Positions 1 through 8,696 of a DNA stretch of 31,631 nt are shown one piece after another. The DNA is from a virus. The stretch covers positions 1 to 31,631 of IMG/VR virus record IMGVR_UViG_3300035663_000065; one strand, given 5' to 3'. The notes below the pieces were generated by a model that did no database searches, had not been told where the DNA came from, and saw only the letters and a program-made list of their open reading frames with translations. The number at the start of each line of letters is the position of its first letter. The first letter of the stretch is position 1. The position numbers and the translations under genes were made by a program.

Positions 1-172
1 GCCCAGCAAATGCCGATAGCTCATCGAGTCCCATCGAGCCGAAGATTTTAGAAAACGTCCCTGAGAGCTTTTTCGTTTCGCTGCTAGTGTTGGCGATTTG
101 CTCGGCGACCTGCTCAAACGCAGGAGTAGCATCATCAACGCCTTCAAGAATTATTTGAATTGATTCAGCCAT
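1..172 (-). CDS. Tail tape measure protein, N-terminal part (cut by window edge)
   Basis: Only the first 57 codons are present and the frame runs open to the window edge. The start is the ATG at 172; it reads MAESIQIILEGVDDATPAF and continues with a polar helical stretch. The opening pattern of a short beta strand, then D-A-T-P-A-F, then an amphipathic helix is typical of the N-terminus of phage tape measure proteins, which set tail length and are threaded through the tail tube. Position supports this: it lies directly after the tail assembly chaperone and its frameshift extension, as gene H follows G/T in lambda. The ATG overlaps the end of the frameshift extension (TAA at 177-175). Most of the gene lies outside, so the assignment rests on context and the short N-terminus. 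Confidence 0.72.
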   Translation of the reverse strand, partial: MAESIQIILEGVDDATPAFEQVAEQIANTSSETKKLSGTFSKIFGSMGLDELSAFAG

Positions 173-174
173 GA

Positions 175-887
175 TTATCGTTCTCGTCTATACGCTTCGC
201 TCTCGGCTCTTGATTGCTCACTGCGAAACATCTCATACAAACTGACAAACCACGCTGATTGGTCTAGCACGCCGCCGCTAACTGGCGGGATGCCTTCTTT
301 CATTAAATCTGCAAGCCTGATTGCTCTCAGCAACTCTTTGCTGATTAGCCGCTTAGGACAACTCGTCAGCTCAAAAAATCCGGTCTGATTGCAATCATCG
401 CACCCGGCCTCATTGCACCTTGGACACGCGATAGAAACCGAACAGTTTATTGTCGGTTCGTCAACGCATTTTTTTCCTGTGCAATGCTTACACAGCAGCC
501 CCTGCCGGATTAGAGCTGCCGTTCTTAGTTTTTTTCGTCGTCCTTGCTAACGCTACCGCTTGCTAAAATTTTCCGAAACAATTCGCGAGCTTCACCAAAA
601 GTAAAAACATCTTTCAGCGAGTCCCGGCTGAACTCAATTTCTTTTTCTGTTTGTGGGTCTCGAAAGTTTTTCCATCCTGTAATTACGTTTGCCAATGCGT
701 CCGCAATGTAATCAAAGAACTCTTTTGAAGTTGTCTTTGGTGCAGAGTCCCAGACCTCGGCCAACTGCTCATGCTTTCGCATTGACAGAGCAACAATAAA
801 AATCGTCGGTCGCTGGTCTTCTGGTTTCTCCTCGTCGTAGTCTAAGTAAATTGGAAACCGATAGCCCGGCTCTAACGCTCGCCCCAT
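175..887 (-). CDS. Tail assembly chaperone, long form made by -1 frameshift (gpGT-like)
   Basis: This is a two-frame product. The first 120 residues come from the frame starting at ATG 887. At the heptamer at 534-528 the ribosome can slip back one base and continue from C528 for 117 more codons to TAA at 177-175, giving about 237 aa. The extension frame has no start of its own with a clear ribosome-binding site but is open throughout. It carries a DnaJ-like cysteine cluster (CKHCTGKKC, later CPRCNEAGCDDC), then a helical tail with a G-G-x-L-D-Q segment. In lambda the equivalent GT protein bridges tail tube subunits and the tape measure during assembly. The cysteines probably bind zinc (inference). 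The frame relation and the slippery site are read directly. Confidence 0.82.
494..534 (-). promoter_or_regulatory. Programmed -1 ribosomal frameshift signal
   Basis: Read on the minus strand, positions 534-528 are A AAA AAC in the zero frame, a perfect X XXY YYZ slippery heptamer directly before the zero-frame stop TAA. After a one-base slip the next codon is CTA, which opens the 117-codon extension. Seven bases further on, GGCAGC (520-515) can pair with GCTGCT (499-494), giving a six-pair stem including one G-U. That is the usual distance for a stimulatory structure. Tail assembly chaperone frameshifting is well established for lambda-like phages. Confidence 0.85.
525..887 (-). CDS. Tail assembly chaperone, short form (gpG-like)
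   Basis: A 120-aa cytoplasmic protein expected to coat the tape measure during tail assembly without entering the virion. I assign the role from position (between tail tube and tape measure) and from the frameshift site at its last codons. I do not recognise a diagnostic sequence motif. The protein is mostly helical in appearance, with conserved-looking hydrophobic and charged heptads and an acidic C-terminus ending in S-K-D-D-E-K-N. The ATG at 887 is preceded by GAGGCGAG, a good ribosome-binding site. The stop TAA (527-525) immediately follows the slippery heptamer, so the short form is the default product and the long form a minority product. Confidence 0.8.
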   Translation of the reverse strand: MGRALEPGYRFPIYLDYDEEKPEDQRPTIFIVALSMRKHEQLAEVWDSAPKTTSKEFFDYIADALANVITGWKNFRDPQTEKEIEFSRDSLKDVFTFGEARELFRKILASGSVSKDDEKN

Positions 888-909
888 TGTCTCGCCTCAA
901 CTATTAAAC

Positions 910-1845
910 CTAAGGTGCAGAAAAAACGATTGTCAGCTCATCGTTGCCAGCCGCCGCGCTGCGGTTGCACTGGAAGGAAATCGTATCCGTTACGATTCCG
1001 TTCCGGTCAGCCTCTTGCACATTTGTAATCTGAAACTTCGGAGCATTGATTGCAAACTTGTCTGTAGTGTTTTCAAGGTCAAACGCCAGCGCTCGCTCAG
1101 TATGGCTGAGCCAGTCGCCATAAGGATTCGCCTCAGATACAAGCGTAGATTCTGGGTCAATCGAGCCCACAACGTTTCGGTCTGTAATCATTGCCGCAGC
1201 ATACCCGCTATTGTCTGAGTTTGTCGCGCACTCGCGAAGGATAACCGTATTGCCTGCATCGACTTCAAGCCGAGCAAAGCAGGGCGACCAACTGCCGATG
1301 GTAAACGTCGCGTTTCCAACTCGCAGCGGCAGGGCTGTCGGATAGGTCGGAGCAAGAATTGCCAAGTCCGTTACATCAACCCAAACGCCAGTAAACGTCC
1401 ATTCAATAACGGCAATCTTTCCGGTCTCAAAAATCATCTTGAACGTCCCGGCACAGCCACGCATCAGCTTTCGCTTGCCGTCAATATAAGCCCCAAGCGT
1501 AAGGGTTTTCACATTAGTTCCCGGTGCTTCTGTCTTCGGGCTGAATGTACCTGTGCTGACGCTCCAGCCGCAGGCAGGCAGAAAGGTCGAAGCCCAGCCC
1601 GGTACGCCGCCAGCTCCGCTGCCGTAGACCTCAGTCTTGAACGTGCAGGTTCCGCCGCTCAGCTCGCGGATTGCCGTCATGCTTGAAAAGCTACCGTTGC
1701 CCATTCGAGGAGTCATCGTAATCGTCGGCTGCATCGTCAGGTCGAAAACATTAAACGCAGCGTCAGCACCGGCGAGAGTCTCAGCCGTTCCGCTAGTCGT
1801 TTCAATCTTTGCAGCAAGAACGTGCTTGCGTTTAATTAGTGGCAT
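910..1845 (-). CDS. Major tail tube protein (gpV-like)
   Basis: A 311-aa protein, long for a tail tube subunit but with the look of one: a basic start (MPLIKRKHVLAAKIETTSGT), many beta-strand-like alternations, and repeated G/T/S-rich turns. Tail tube proteins of this class polymerise as hexameric rings around the tape measure and form the channel for DNA. The start is ATG 1845 with a strong GGAGG 10 bases upstream, and it overlaps the end of the minor tail Z gene by 14 bases. The order Z, tube, G/GT, tape measure is that of lambda-like phages. The extra length could include an Ig-like or surface domain in the C-terminal third (inference). Confidence 0.75.
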   Translation of the reverse strand: MPLIKRKHVLAAKIETTSGTAETLAGADAAFNVFDLTMQPTITMTPRMGNGSFSSMTAIRELSGGTCTFKTEVYGSGAGGVPGWASTFLPACGWSVSTGTFSPKTEAPGTNVKTLTLGAYIDGKRKLMRGCAGTFKMIFETGKIAVIEWTFTGVWVDVTDLAILAPTYPTALPLRVGNATFTIGSWSPCFARLEVDAGNTVILRECATNSDNSGYAAAMITDRNVVGSIDPESTLVSEANPYGDWLSHTERALAFDLENTTDKFAINAPKFQITNVQEADRNGIVTDTISFQCNRSAAAGNDELTIVFSAP

Positions 1846-2467
1846 TTTCAGTCCCTCCGGTTTTTTTTAAGTGTTGGTCGATAAGGTAGCGAGCCTCAGA
1901 TTCTATTCGCCGCTCAAATGCGATTTGCAGTTTCAGCTTTGTTGGCTCAAGCATTTTGTTTCTTACAAAGGTTCCCCACGGAGAAACGCCAAACAAAGGA
2001 ATAATTGGCAAGTTGTCGTGTCGCTTTTTTTTGCCTTTATTTCGCCCTTTGTATTTCAGCGGCACTTCGACCGGCGATGCTCGCTTAAATACATGCCTGC
2101 CGAGTCGAGGAATCTCAGGACCAAACGCGCTCAGGGCCAGTGACCGCTTGCCGCCTTTTTCTATTTTGTAGGTCACGCCTTTTTTGGCCTGCTTGGCCCC
2201 AAAGTATTTAAGCGGAAATCTTCCCGATTTGTCCAGCTCGCTTATCGCTGAAGTATTGCCTCGCTTCTTTGAGCGCAAAACCTTCTTGAGGTCTTTTTTC
2301 TTTATGTTTACGCGACCTGTTATATCAGTGCTTATCAGAGTAACGCCTTGCTTGGCGACGCGCATCGAGGCGCGAGCAAATGCTTTTTCGATTCCGCCCG
2401 GTATATCGCGCAGGGCTTGCTCTAGCTCCTGAGCATGTTCTTCTCTGATTTTCATCGTTACGGCCAT
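1832..2467 (-). CDS. Minor tail protein Z-like (tail completion/connector)
   Basis: A 211-aa, very basic protein. The segment around residues 82-128 (SGRFPLKYFGAKQAKKGVTY, then GRHVFKR) closely matches the pattern I know from prophage minor tail protein Z. The N-terminal helical half (residues 1-75) is followed by this beta-rich part and a C-terminal helix. Lambda gpZ acts late in tail completion at the head-proximal end and is needed for correct DNA positioning in the tail. The start ATG 2467 lies 4 bases after the preceding stop. The gene overlaps the tail tube gene. The family call is from the motif; the role is from the family. Confidence 0.72.
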   Translation of the reverse strand: MAVTMKIREEHAQELEQALRDIPGGIEKAFARASMRVAKQGVTLISTDITGRVNIKKKDLKKVLRSKKRGNTSAISELDKSGRFPLKYFGAKQAKKGVTYKIEKGGKRSLALSAFGPEIPRLGRHVFKRASPVEVPLKYKGRNKGKKKRHDNLPIIPLFGVSPWGTFVRNKMLEPTKLKLQIAFERRIESEARYLIDQHLKKTGGTENATN

Positions 2468-2470
2468 CGC

Positions 2471-2959
2471 TCAGGTTCTCACCGTGTAAGGGTTTGTTTC
2501 ATCTGTGCGATAGATGACTGTAAACTCTAAACGAGCGCCGCCTATTTCTTCAGCATTAACGTTTGTAATTGTGTTGAAAACCGTATTGATTGCGAGCCCG
2601 TCCCAGTTGTGCCAGCTTGCAGCCGGGACCGTAATCGCCTTGACCATATCGCTTGCAAACTCATTGCAAAGCGCATCGAAGCTCATCGTATCGTCTTCGC
2701 TCGGCCTGATTTCTCCGAAGACAGTAAAAACTAAATCCCAAGCAATCGCTGGCGGATTGCCGGGATGGCTCATCGTTTCGTTATATGTGTTGGAAGTCTG
2801 CGTGATTGTGATTTGATAATCTTTCAGATTTCCATTCCAGATTTTTTCAGCACGAATTACAGTTCCAGCTACAGTCGTCTCATAACCGCTGCTTTGAGAA
2901 ATTAGCTGAAGCCGCTGCGAAACCTTCAGTGCGATTTGTTCACAGATTGCCGTAGCCAT
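2471..2959 (-). CDS. Tail terminator-like protein (gpU position)
   Basis: A 162-aa protein with an N-terminal helix (MATAICEQIALKVSQRL) followed by a mixed alpha/beta body, which is the layout of tail terminator and tail completion proteins that cap the tube and join it to the head. The motif evidence is limited. The assignment relies on size, the N-terminal helix and the position between the head closure gene and the Z-like gene. It follows the preceding gene by 2 bases, so translation is probably coupled. It could equally be described as a generic head-tail connector component. Confidence 0.55.
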   Translation of the reverse strand: MATAICEQIALKVSQRLQLISQSSGYETTVAGTVIRAEKIWNGNLKDYQITITQTSNTYNETMSHPGNPPAIAWDLVFTVFGEIRPSEDDTMSFDALCNEFASDMVKAITVPAASWHNWDGLAINTVFNTITNVNAEEIGGARLEFTVIYRTDETNPYTVRT

Positions 2960-2961
2960 TT

Positions 2962-3312
2962 TTACTTAACCGCCAACTGTAGCATGCCGTGGTCATTGTC
3001 CATAACGCGAACAATCGTGCAGGTCTTTTTCTGAGCGTCATTGACGCGAGCAGCAATCAAAATTTCGTCTCCGCCCGTATCAATTTCCTGAGCAGTAATG
3101 CCGCTTGTTGCCGAGTTGGCAACGTAGAGCATGAAAGACAAAGCGAGCATATTGCCTGCATCGTCCATCAACGCAGGCGGCTCCCTGTCGACGATGGCGA
3201 GAATCGTCCGAGAGCCGCCACTGCGAGGATGATAGACAACAGTCTCGGCAAACTCATCAGAAGACAAGAACACCGAGACCGCATCGCTGGCGATAGATTC
3301 GCGTAGCGTCAT
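2962..3312 (-). CDS. Head closure / head-tail joining protein (gpFII-like)
   Basis: A 116-aa protein beginning MTLRESIASDAVSVFLSSDE, with Y-H-P-R-S-G-G soon after. An N-terminal helix with a D-E-F-A-E-T-V-x-Y segment, followed by a beta barrel with a D-R-E-P-P motif, is characteristic of lambda FII-type head-tail joining proteins in many prophages. The protein would sit below the portal and stop DNA leakage after packaging. The start ATG 3312 is just after the stop of the 223-aa gene (3316) and the stop is 2 bases before the next start, so it belongs to the same translated string. Confidence 0.65.
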   Translation of the reverse strand: MTLRESIASDAVSVFLSSDEFAETVVYHPRSGGSRTILAIVDREPPALMDDAGNMLALSFMLYVANSATSGITAQEIDTGGDEILIAARVNDAQKKTCTIVRVMDNDHGMLQLAVK

Positions 3313-3315
3313 TGA

Positions 3316-3987
3316 TTAGACCCGTCGAGCCTTCCAGCCGATGTAATCGATTGAAACGCTGTCGGTGTTGTTGTCCGAGGTCTTTTGAATCTGGACGAAC
3401 GGCTGAAGCTGACCAGTAGCAGCGGCCATCGTGAACGTGGTTGCCGAAGCAACTCGGTCGCCGTCGATGAAAAAGCGAACGTCACTCTTGCCAGCAGCGA
3501 ACGAAATAACAAAACGGCGAAAGGTTGCGACCAGCGTTTGCCCAGTCGCCTTGTCATCGTTGTCGGTCGTACCGTCATCTGTTTCGATAAGTACCGCGTT
3601 TGAGCCGACTAGCTTAAACTGCACGTTGTTCGTAGTCGAGTCCGTATTGTCAGCACGATTTGATTGCAGGCCGAACGTTAGGGTTGTTGCCGAGTCCAGC
3701 GTAGCGACAGTCTTAACTCGAAATTCGACTTCAATCAGCGAGTCGATATCGAGCTGTAGTTTGTCGCCAAAGTCCAAGCAAACATTTTGAATCTCAGTTT
3801 GTGAGTCAAAAGCCAAAGTTACTACGCCGCCGTGAGCAGCCGCATCTTTGGTATAGGTTGGCGTACCGGCTGAGCTGGTGTCAGTAATCTTCCAGAGTCC
3901 CTCGCCGACAGTCGCGGCCAGAGTTGCGCCGCCAATAAAGTCGTCGCCTCCGTAGATAAAATCATGCAAAGGATAAGCGTTGAACAT
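3316..3987 (-). CDS. Putative capsid decoration or surface protein, jelly-roll-like
   Basis: A 223-aa protein with no motif that names it. It is rich in T, D, S, A and G with regular beta-strand spacing, and ends with a strand resembling the last strands of concanavalin/LamG folds (V-S-I-D-Y-I-G-W-K). It lies immediately downstream of the capsid gene, the place of the decoration protein (gpD) in lambda-like phages. A ConA-like cement or carbohydrate-binding head protein is the most economical reading. It is inferred from composition and location. The start ATG 3987 has GAGG about 9 bases upstream. Confidence 0.45.
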   Translation of the reverse strand: MFNAYPLHDFIYGGDDFIGGATLAATVGEGLWKITDTSSAGTPTYTKDAAAHGGVVTLAFDSQTEIQNVCLDFGDKLQLDIDSLIEVEFRVKTVATLDSATTLTFGLQSNRADNTDSTTNNVQFKLVGSNAVLIETDDGTTDNDDKATGQTLVATFRRFVISFAAGKSDVRFFIDGDRVASATTFTMAAATGQLQPFVQIQKTSDNNTDSVSIDYIGWKARRV

Positions 3988-4035
3988 ATTGAATTTTCCT
4001 CAAGTTTTTTTGTGAATTGAAAGCGAGTAAATCGA

Positions 4036-6660
4036 CTAGGCGTTGTGATACTTGTAAACGCCGCGCCAATCGACAGCAGCAACGCCGAAGGTTTGGCGAA
4101 CCTTGTATTTGTAAGTGTCAGTGTTGAAGTCCCATTCGTTCTCAAGAACCGGCGACTCTTCACCTTGCAGGAACGATACCTCGACAGTATCGACTGAGGC
4201 GTAGTCAGCAGCCATAAACCAGCCGGTCGTGCTATAGGCTTCCAGCACAGGCTCGACGATGACCTGAAGCGGGCGAGAGCCGTTCGGGCCGTAGATATTC
4301 AAACTGTTGGAGTTACCAGCAGCCGAGCCGCCAGCGCCGGGGTCAGCAAGCGAGCCGACAAGCTGAAGCGCTCCAGCCGAAACGCTAATCGGCACAATCA
4401 AAAACCGAGGCGTTACGTTGATAATCGCATCGCTGGTCAAGCCTTTCTGCTTCATCATCGCCGTGAAAGCGGTATTCAGCGTCGAGACCGATGGAGCAGC
4501 CGAAGCGTTGGCATAATTGCTGCCTGAAGCGTGCGAAGCTGAGAACAGGCTGAAGCCATCGCCCATCGTCGGGTTGCTGGTTAGCACGTTATAGACAACT
4601 TTGTTCACCTTGCGGCGAGCGGCGTTGCCGTGCATTGCAGGAATCCGCGAGATAGCATCGAGGTCGTCGTTGACGACCGTCTCCCAGCTCACGGTAAAAA
4701 TCGCACCGTACTTCTCGACCTTATAGCTTTCCTTGCTGTCAGTCATTACGCCTTGCTTGTAAGGCTTTGACTCAGGAACAACCTCAAGGTCAGGAGCTTC
4801 AGAAAAACGAATTCGATTGATTGCCTTAAAATCGGCAACAGCCGGCGCCGTTCGAGTCCAAAGCTGATAAGTCGTCGGAGCTTCTTCGTATGCAGTCAAC
4901 AAGGTTTTGTTGGCGGCATCGAGCAGCAAGTTTGAGAACGTGCCGGTCGTATGATAGGCCGAACGCTCGATATTGAACCGGCTGCAAACGCTCGGCGAGC
5001 CAAGAGCAGCAAGAGCGATATCGCGATTGCTCATGCGGTCAGTGTTCACACCCTGACGCTGCAAAATCTTTTCTGCCATTCGCATCAGGCCAAAATGCTT
5101 GAACTCTTCCGAGCCTTCAGCAGGCTTGCCGCCAGCAAACGGACTCGTCCGCAGGCCAGCGCCACGAAACGCGCGGCTAATCAAACCATCGCGAATCGCT
5201 TCGTTAAACTTGTCATCAGAGCTGCGGGTCACTTCGATGCGCTCGCGCCCCGAAGAAGCTCCCAACGGTTGGTTGGTCATAAGAACTTTCTCCAAAATCT
5301 GGGTTCGAGCAATATCTAAAGAGACGCCAGTGTCGCAAAGTTGCTCAGCAAACGAACGCTCGATATTCGCTGCCGAACACAGTGCAACAATTTCCTTTCG
5401 CCGCTTCGAGTCTTCTTTCAGGGCTCGTTGAACGGTCTGCTTGATTTCTTCTTCACCGGCCATTGGCTCAGCCATTTTCTTTTCGTCGCCGTAATGACCG
5501 GGACGAGCGACCGTTTCTTCGACTTTCATTTCTTCTTTGCCAGCCTCAGCCGACATAATTTCTTCCGGCTCTTCTGCTGCTTCAGCCGCTTCGCTCATCA
5601 TGCCGACAACCCAAGTCAGGGCTTGCTCTGGGTCTTCAATTTGCTCAGGCATACCCTTAGCGACAAGCATCGCTTTCATTTCTTCAGTCAAAGCGCGTTT
5701 CATCAAATCGTCTCCGTTTATAAAGTAACTTCGTCGCAGGTCGCGAACTGTTGAGGTTTCATCTGCGCCCGCCGCGACCAGCGAGGCATCGGTCGGCATC
5801 CATCGCGTAACGATATCAGCCGGACCTTCGATTATTTCTCCACGCAGGCTGTAGGTCTCACCTCGCCTGACGCTTGTAATTTGCTTCGGCGTTGCCGTGA
5901 TGCTGAAGTCAGTTAGATGACCATCGAGCAGTTTTTCGTATGCGCTCTGCGAGTCCGAGTCGCGGGCAAACGTTGCATCGCCGACAAGCTGCGTCCCTTC
6001 GGTCCTGATATTACGAACCGAGCCAAGCACGTTACGAACCGTGCTGCGGTCATGCGAGTCGACAATCGGTAGCTGCATCCTGTCAGTGCGAAACTCAACG
6101 CCGTCCATTAAAAGGATTTCGCGAATTACAGAGTCTCGCTCTGAGTCGTATCGCTCGATAGGATTTTCACTAGCGACGACGACCTCGACGGATTTTGTTT
6201 CTGCGTTTGCCGTTTCAGCGCGAACGCTGACCATCCGCAAAATCATTTTCTGCGGCGGCAGTTCATCAGACTTCCAGCTTTTAATTTGCTTTGGCTTCAC
6301 TGGCAGCGACCTTTCTTTTTTGTCTGCGGCTTCAATCTGACGAACAAGTTTTCCGGCCCATGCCTCACCTGCATCGCCGCCCCAGAGAGCCCACGCGATG
6401 CGGCCTGCACTAGGGAAGCCATCTTCGCCGGGACTCCAGCCTTTACCTTTTTTGTCAACCGCATGGCGAGCGAAATAACTATTCATTCGCTTTGCCGTAT
6501 CCGCTGATATGTTCTTGCCGTTACTCAGGTCGCGAGCCCTTGCGACTCCGACCATCGTGCCGCCTCGGTTATGTTCGTCGCGCCACTCAAGCCCTTTTTT
6601 TGCTTCGGCTCTGACTCCTGCTGGCGGCTTAAAATCAATGTGGTCATATTTCTCAGGCAT
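4036..6660 (-). CDS. Prohead protease-scaffold-major capsid protein fusion
   Basis: One 874-aa frame holds several parts. Residues 3-115 form a basic domain with DHIDFKPPAG and GRIAWALWGGDAG, a module I have seen in other phage proteins but cannot assign. Residues 155-300 look like the S78-type prohead protease, with H203 in VDSHDRSTV and S253 in DFSIT as likely catalytic residues. Residues 320-460 are acidic and helical, like a scaffold delta domain. From about 461 to the end the sequence resembles the Mu gpT / HK97-fold major capsid family (KYGAIFTVSWETVVNDDL, NPTMGDGFSLF). Cleavage near residue 460 would release the capsid protein. I chose ATG 6660 over the upstream in-frame ATG at 6708 because GGAGG precedes it and it overlaps the portal stop by 8 bases. 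Confidence 0.85.
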   Translation of the reverse strand: MPEKYDHIDFKPPAGVRAEAKKGLEWRDEHNRGGTMVGVARARDLSNGKNISADTAKRMNSYFARHAVDKKGKGWSPGEDGFPSAGRIAWALWGGDAGEAWAGKLVRQIEAADKKERSLPVKPKQIKSWKSDELPPQKMILRMVSVRAETANAETKSVEVVVASENPIERYDSERDSVIREILLMDGVEFRTDRMQLPIVDSHDRSTVRNVLGSVRNIRTEGTQLVGDATFARDSDSQSAYEKLLDGHLTDFSITATPKQITSVRRGETYSLRGEIIEGPADIVTRWMPTDASLVAAGADETSTVRDLRRSYFINGDDLMKRALTEEMKAMLVAKGMPEQIEDPEQALTWVVGMMSEAAEAAEEPEEIMSAEAGKEEMKVEETVARPGHYGDEKKMAEPMAGEEEIKQTVQRALKEDSKRRKEIVALCSAANIERSFAEQLCDTGVSLDIARTQILEKVLMTNQPLGASSGRERIEVTRSSDDKFNEAIRDGLISRAFRGAGLRTSPFAGGKPAEGSEEFKHFGLMRMAEKILQRQGVNTDRMSNRDIALAALGSPSVCSRFNIERSAYHTTGTFSNLLLDAANKTLLTAYEEAPTTYQLWTRTAPAVADFKAINRIRFSEAPDLEVVPESKPYKQGVMTDSKESYKVEKYGAIFTVSWETVVNDDLDAISRIPAMHGNAARRKVNKVVYNVLTSNPTMGDGFSLFSASHASGSNYANASAAPSVSTLNTAFTAMMKQKGLTSDAIINVTPRFLIVPISVSAGALQLVGSLADPGAGGSAAGNSNSLNIYGPNGSRPLQVIVEPVLEAYSTTGWFMAADYASVDTVEVSFLQGEESPVLENEWDFNTDTYKYKVRQTFGVAAVDWRGVYKYHNA

Positions 6661-8449
6661 CGGCCCCCGCCTCCTGCGGCACAGACTCGACCTGACCATC
6701 AGCCGCATCAGCGAGCAGCGCCGAGACGTTATCAGCGCTCAAGCCCAGACCACTCAGCAGAACCGTGGCCTGTGCCTGCGTGATTGCGTTTGCCATCACA
6801 TCTTTAAGCACGTCCATGATTGCTTTGCGATTGCGCTGCCACTGAAGCCGCGAGAGGCCCATCATTTCGCCGCTGCCGGTTGCCGCCTGCTGAACTGGCT
6901 GCTGCGGCTGCGATGCGGCTCCCATCTTTGCTTGAGCTTCAGCCTCGACCGCTGCCGTAGGACTGACGAGCCCAAGCTGCTTGAGCAGGTTTTCTTCTTT
7001 TGCTCGCTGATAAAAAACATGGCGCCAGTTTTTACCTCGACTGCCAAGCTCATCGAGATACGTTGTCTGAAATGCCTTGAGTCCTGCTTCGCTCGATTGC
7101 TGCTCGCTCTGCGGGTCAACCCATTCCCAACTCGGCGGCATATGTTCACAAGGAGCAGACTTGCGCGGATTGTCGAGCAAGTCCGCAACGCTAGGAAATC
7201 CCGCAAGGTCAACCATCGCAGCCGACAAGCAGAATTTATCCCAAACTCTTTGATTTAGTTTCTCAATCAGATACCGCTGCCATCGTCGGAACCTTCTGCG
7301 GTCCTCAAGCTGGCTGGCTCGATTGCTGCTGTAGTTTGTTTTGCTGTAGTCTCTGGCGACCGTCTCATAGCTCAAACCAGTTCCGACCGCGATGCCACGA
7401 AGCATCAGGTTAATCCAAGGCTCGCTTGCTGAGTTTGGCCTGCCGGGATTCGCAGACTCAATCGACTCATTGGGATTGAGGTGCATTACCATGCCGGGCT
7501 GAAGATACTCATATCGGTTGCCGTCCGTGTCGCTGACCTCGCCGACTGCGCTGCTAGGCGGATTGAGACCGCTGATGCCGCCCTCTGTTTTAATTGCTAC
7601 GGTAAAGCATGAGGCAACAGCCGATGCCTGTAGCTCGTTATCGACATAAGTGCCGAGGTCGCGAATCCAGCTAACGCAAGGAGCGAACATCGAAATGCCG
7701 CGAGTCTGCCCGACTCTCTGACGATTGAATAGATGGATAATTTCATCCGCATCGATTCGCCTAGGCTCGCCGCGATTTAGATAAGGGTCTGTCGGATGGT
7801 TTGGATAAATCCAGTAAGCGACCGGCCTGCCAAGCTCGTCTAGCTCGATGCCACGATTGATTCTGTGATTTTCGCGAGTCGCGACCTTGTACGTGTCTCG
7901 CTCTTCGGCCAGCCGGTCAGCCTCAATCAATTCAAGAGCCAGCGGGACAGGGCGAAAGATTCCGCGAAACTTTTTATCGACTGGAACCATGCGAATCAGA
8001 ACTTCGCCCGCCTCGACGATTTCTCGCATCGCCATTTGCTGAAGCTCAGCAAATGTATATTGCCCGTTTATTTCGCAGACCTCAGCCCAGCGTTGCCATA
8101 CGTCATCGCGGCGTTCGTTTATCTGCTCAAGGTCTTCGCCATCTGCTGTTTCATAGGCCGATTGTATATCGATGCCTTTACCGATGACCGAGTTGACAAA
8201 CGTATCAACAACGCCCCACGCCCAAGCGTTATCCCTGACGAGCATCCGAGCCCAAGCCCGCATTTGATTGGCGCCAAACGGACCACCAAGCTCAGTATCG
8301 GCTGAGTTATTTTTCGGTCGCTTGTTTGCGTTTAGCCTGCTCGGCTCTGCTCCAGCAAACGCTCGCATAACCTTGCGAGCCTGCGCTCTGCGTACGCCAG
8401 CCTGCGGACTTACTGCCGAGATAATTGAATCGAGTATTTTACCGAGCAT
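6653..8449 (-). CDS. Portal protein (lambda gpB family)
   Basis: A 598-aa protein with the lambda-type portal signature. The N-terminal helical part contains RAWARMLVRDNAWAWGVVDT, followed by V-I-G-K-G-I-D-I-Q. Then come the EIVEAGEVLIRMVP segment, a Y-E-T-V-A-R-D-Y-S-K-T-N-Y-S-S-N-R-A motif, and a long helical C-terminal extension from about residue 470. The protein forms the dodecameric ring at the capsid vertex through which DNA is packaged and released. Its start overlaps the gpW-like stop in TGATG, and its end overlaps the capsid fusion start. The C-terminal Q/A-rich extension may be a crown or barrel domain. Confidence 0.92.
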   Translation of the reverse strand: MLGKILDSIISAVSPQAGVRRAQARKVMRAFAGAEPSRLNANKRPKNNSADTELGGPFGANQMRAWARMLVRDNAWAWGVVDTFVNSVIGKGIDIQSAYETADGEDLEQINERRDDVWQRWAEVCEINGQYTFAELQQMAMREIVEAGEVLIRMVPVDKKFRGIFRPVPLALELIEADRLAEERDTYKVATRENHRINRGIELDELGRPVAYWIYPNHPTDPYLNRGEPRRIDADEIIHLFNRQRVGQTRGISMFAPCVSWIRDLGTYVDNELQASAVASCFTVAIKTEGGISGLNPPSSAVGEVSDTDGNRYEYLQPGMVMHLNPNESIESANPGRPNSASEPWINLMLRGIAVGTGLSYETVARDYSKTNYSSNRASQLEDRRRFRRWQRYLIEKLNQRVWDKFCLSAAMVDLAGFPSVADLLDNPRKSAPCEHMPPSWEWVDPQSEQQSSEAGLKAFQTTYLDELGSRGKNWRHVFYQRAKEENLLKQLGLVSPTAAVEAEAQAKMGAASQPQQPVQQAATGSGEMMGLSRLQWQRNRKAIMDVLKDVMANAITQAQATVLLSGLGLSADNVSALLADAADGQVESVPQEAGADA

Positions 8450-8667
8450 CAGTTGTTCGGCCTTGTGAGTTTTGCGAGCCGAAACATCCCGCCGCCAGCC
8501 TCGCGAGCGACCCGCTTGAGCAGCAAATCTTCGCGCGTAAAAAGAGCGTTCAGGTCGAGCTTGCTAACTGACCTGCCGCCGATAGAGTAGGACGAATGAC
8601 CGCCGTAAAGCAGGGCTTGTATCGCATCCTGTACGAGCGTCAGTTCTTGTTCTGCTGATAGTGCCAT
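8449..8667 (-). CDS. Head-tail connector gpW-like
   Basis: A 72-aa protein of the size of lambda gpW (about 68 aa). It shows a helix (residues 5-20), a G-G-H-S-S-Y-S-I-G-G-R-S-V beta hairpin and a second helix with L-x-x-L-F, which is the order in gpW. It would bind below the portal as part of the connector, before the head closure protein. It lies directly between terminase and portal genes, exactly where W lies in lambda. Confidence 0.75.
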   Translation of the reverse strand: MALSAEQELTLVQDAIQALLYGGHSSYSIGGRSVSKLDLNALFTREDLLLKRVAREAGGGMFRLAKLTRPNN

Positions 8668-8696
8668 GCCGCTATCGTGCGGCGAGAGAAAAAGAA

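Noticed and set aside
6509-7258. Plus-strand open frame of 249 codons
   Set aside because: It lies opposite the portal and capsid fusion genes, which have clear family motifs. It has a Cys/Leu/Arg-rich composition typical of antisense shadows and no ribosome-binding site.
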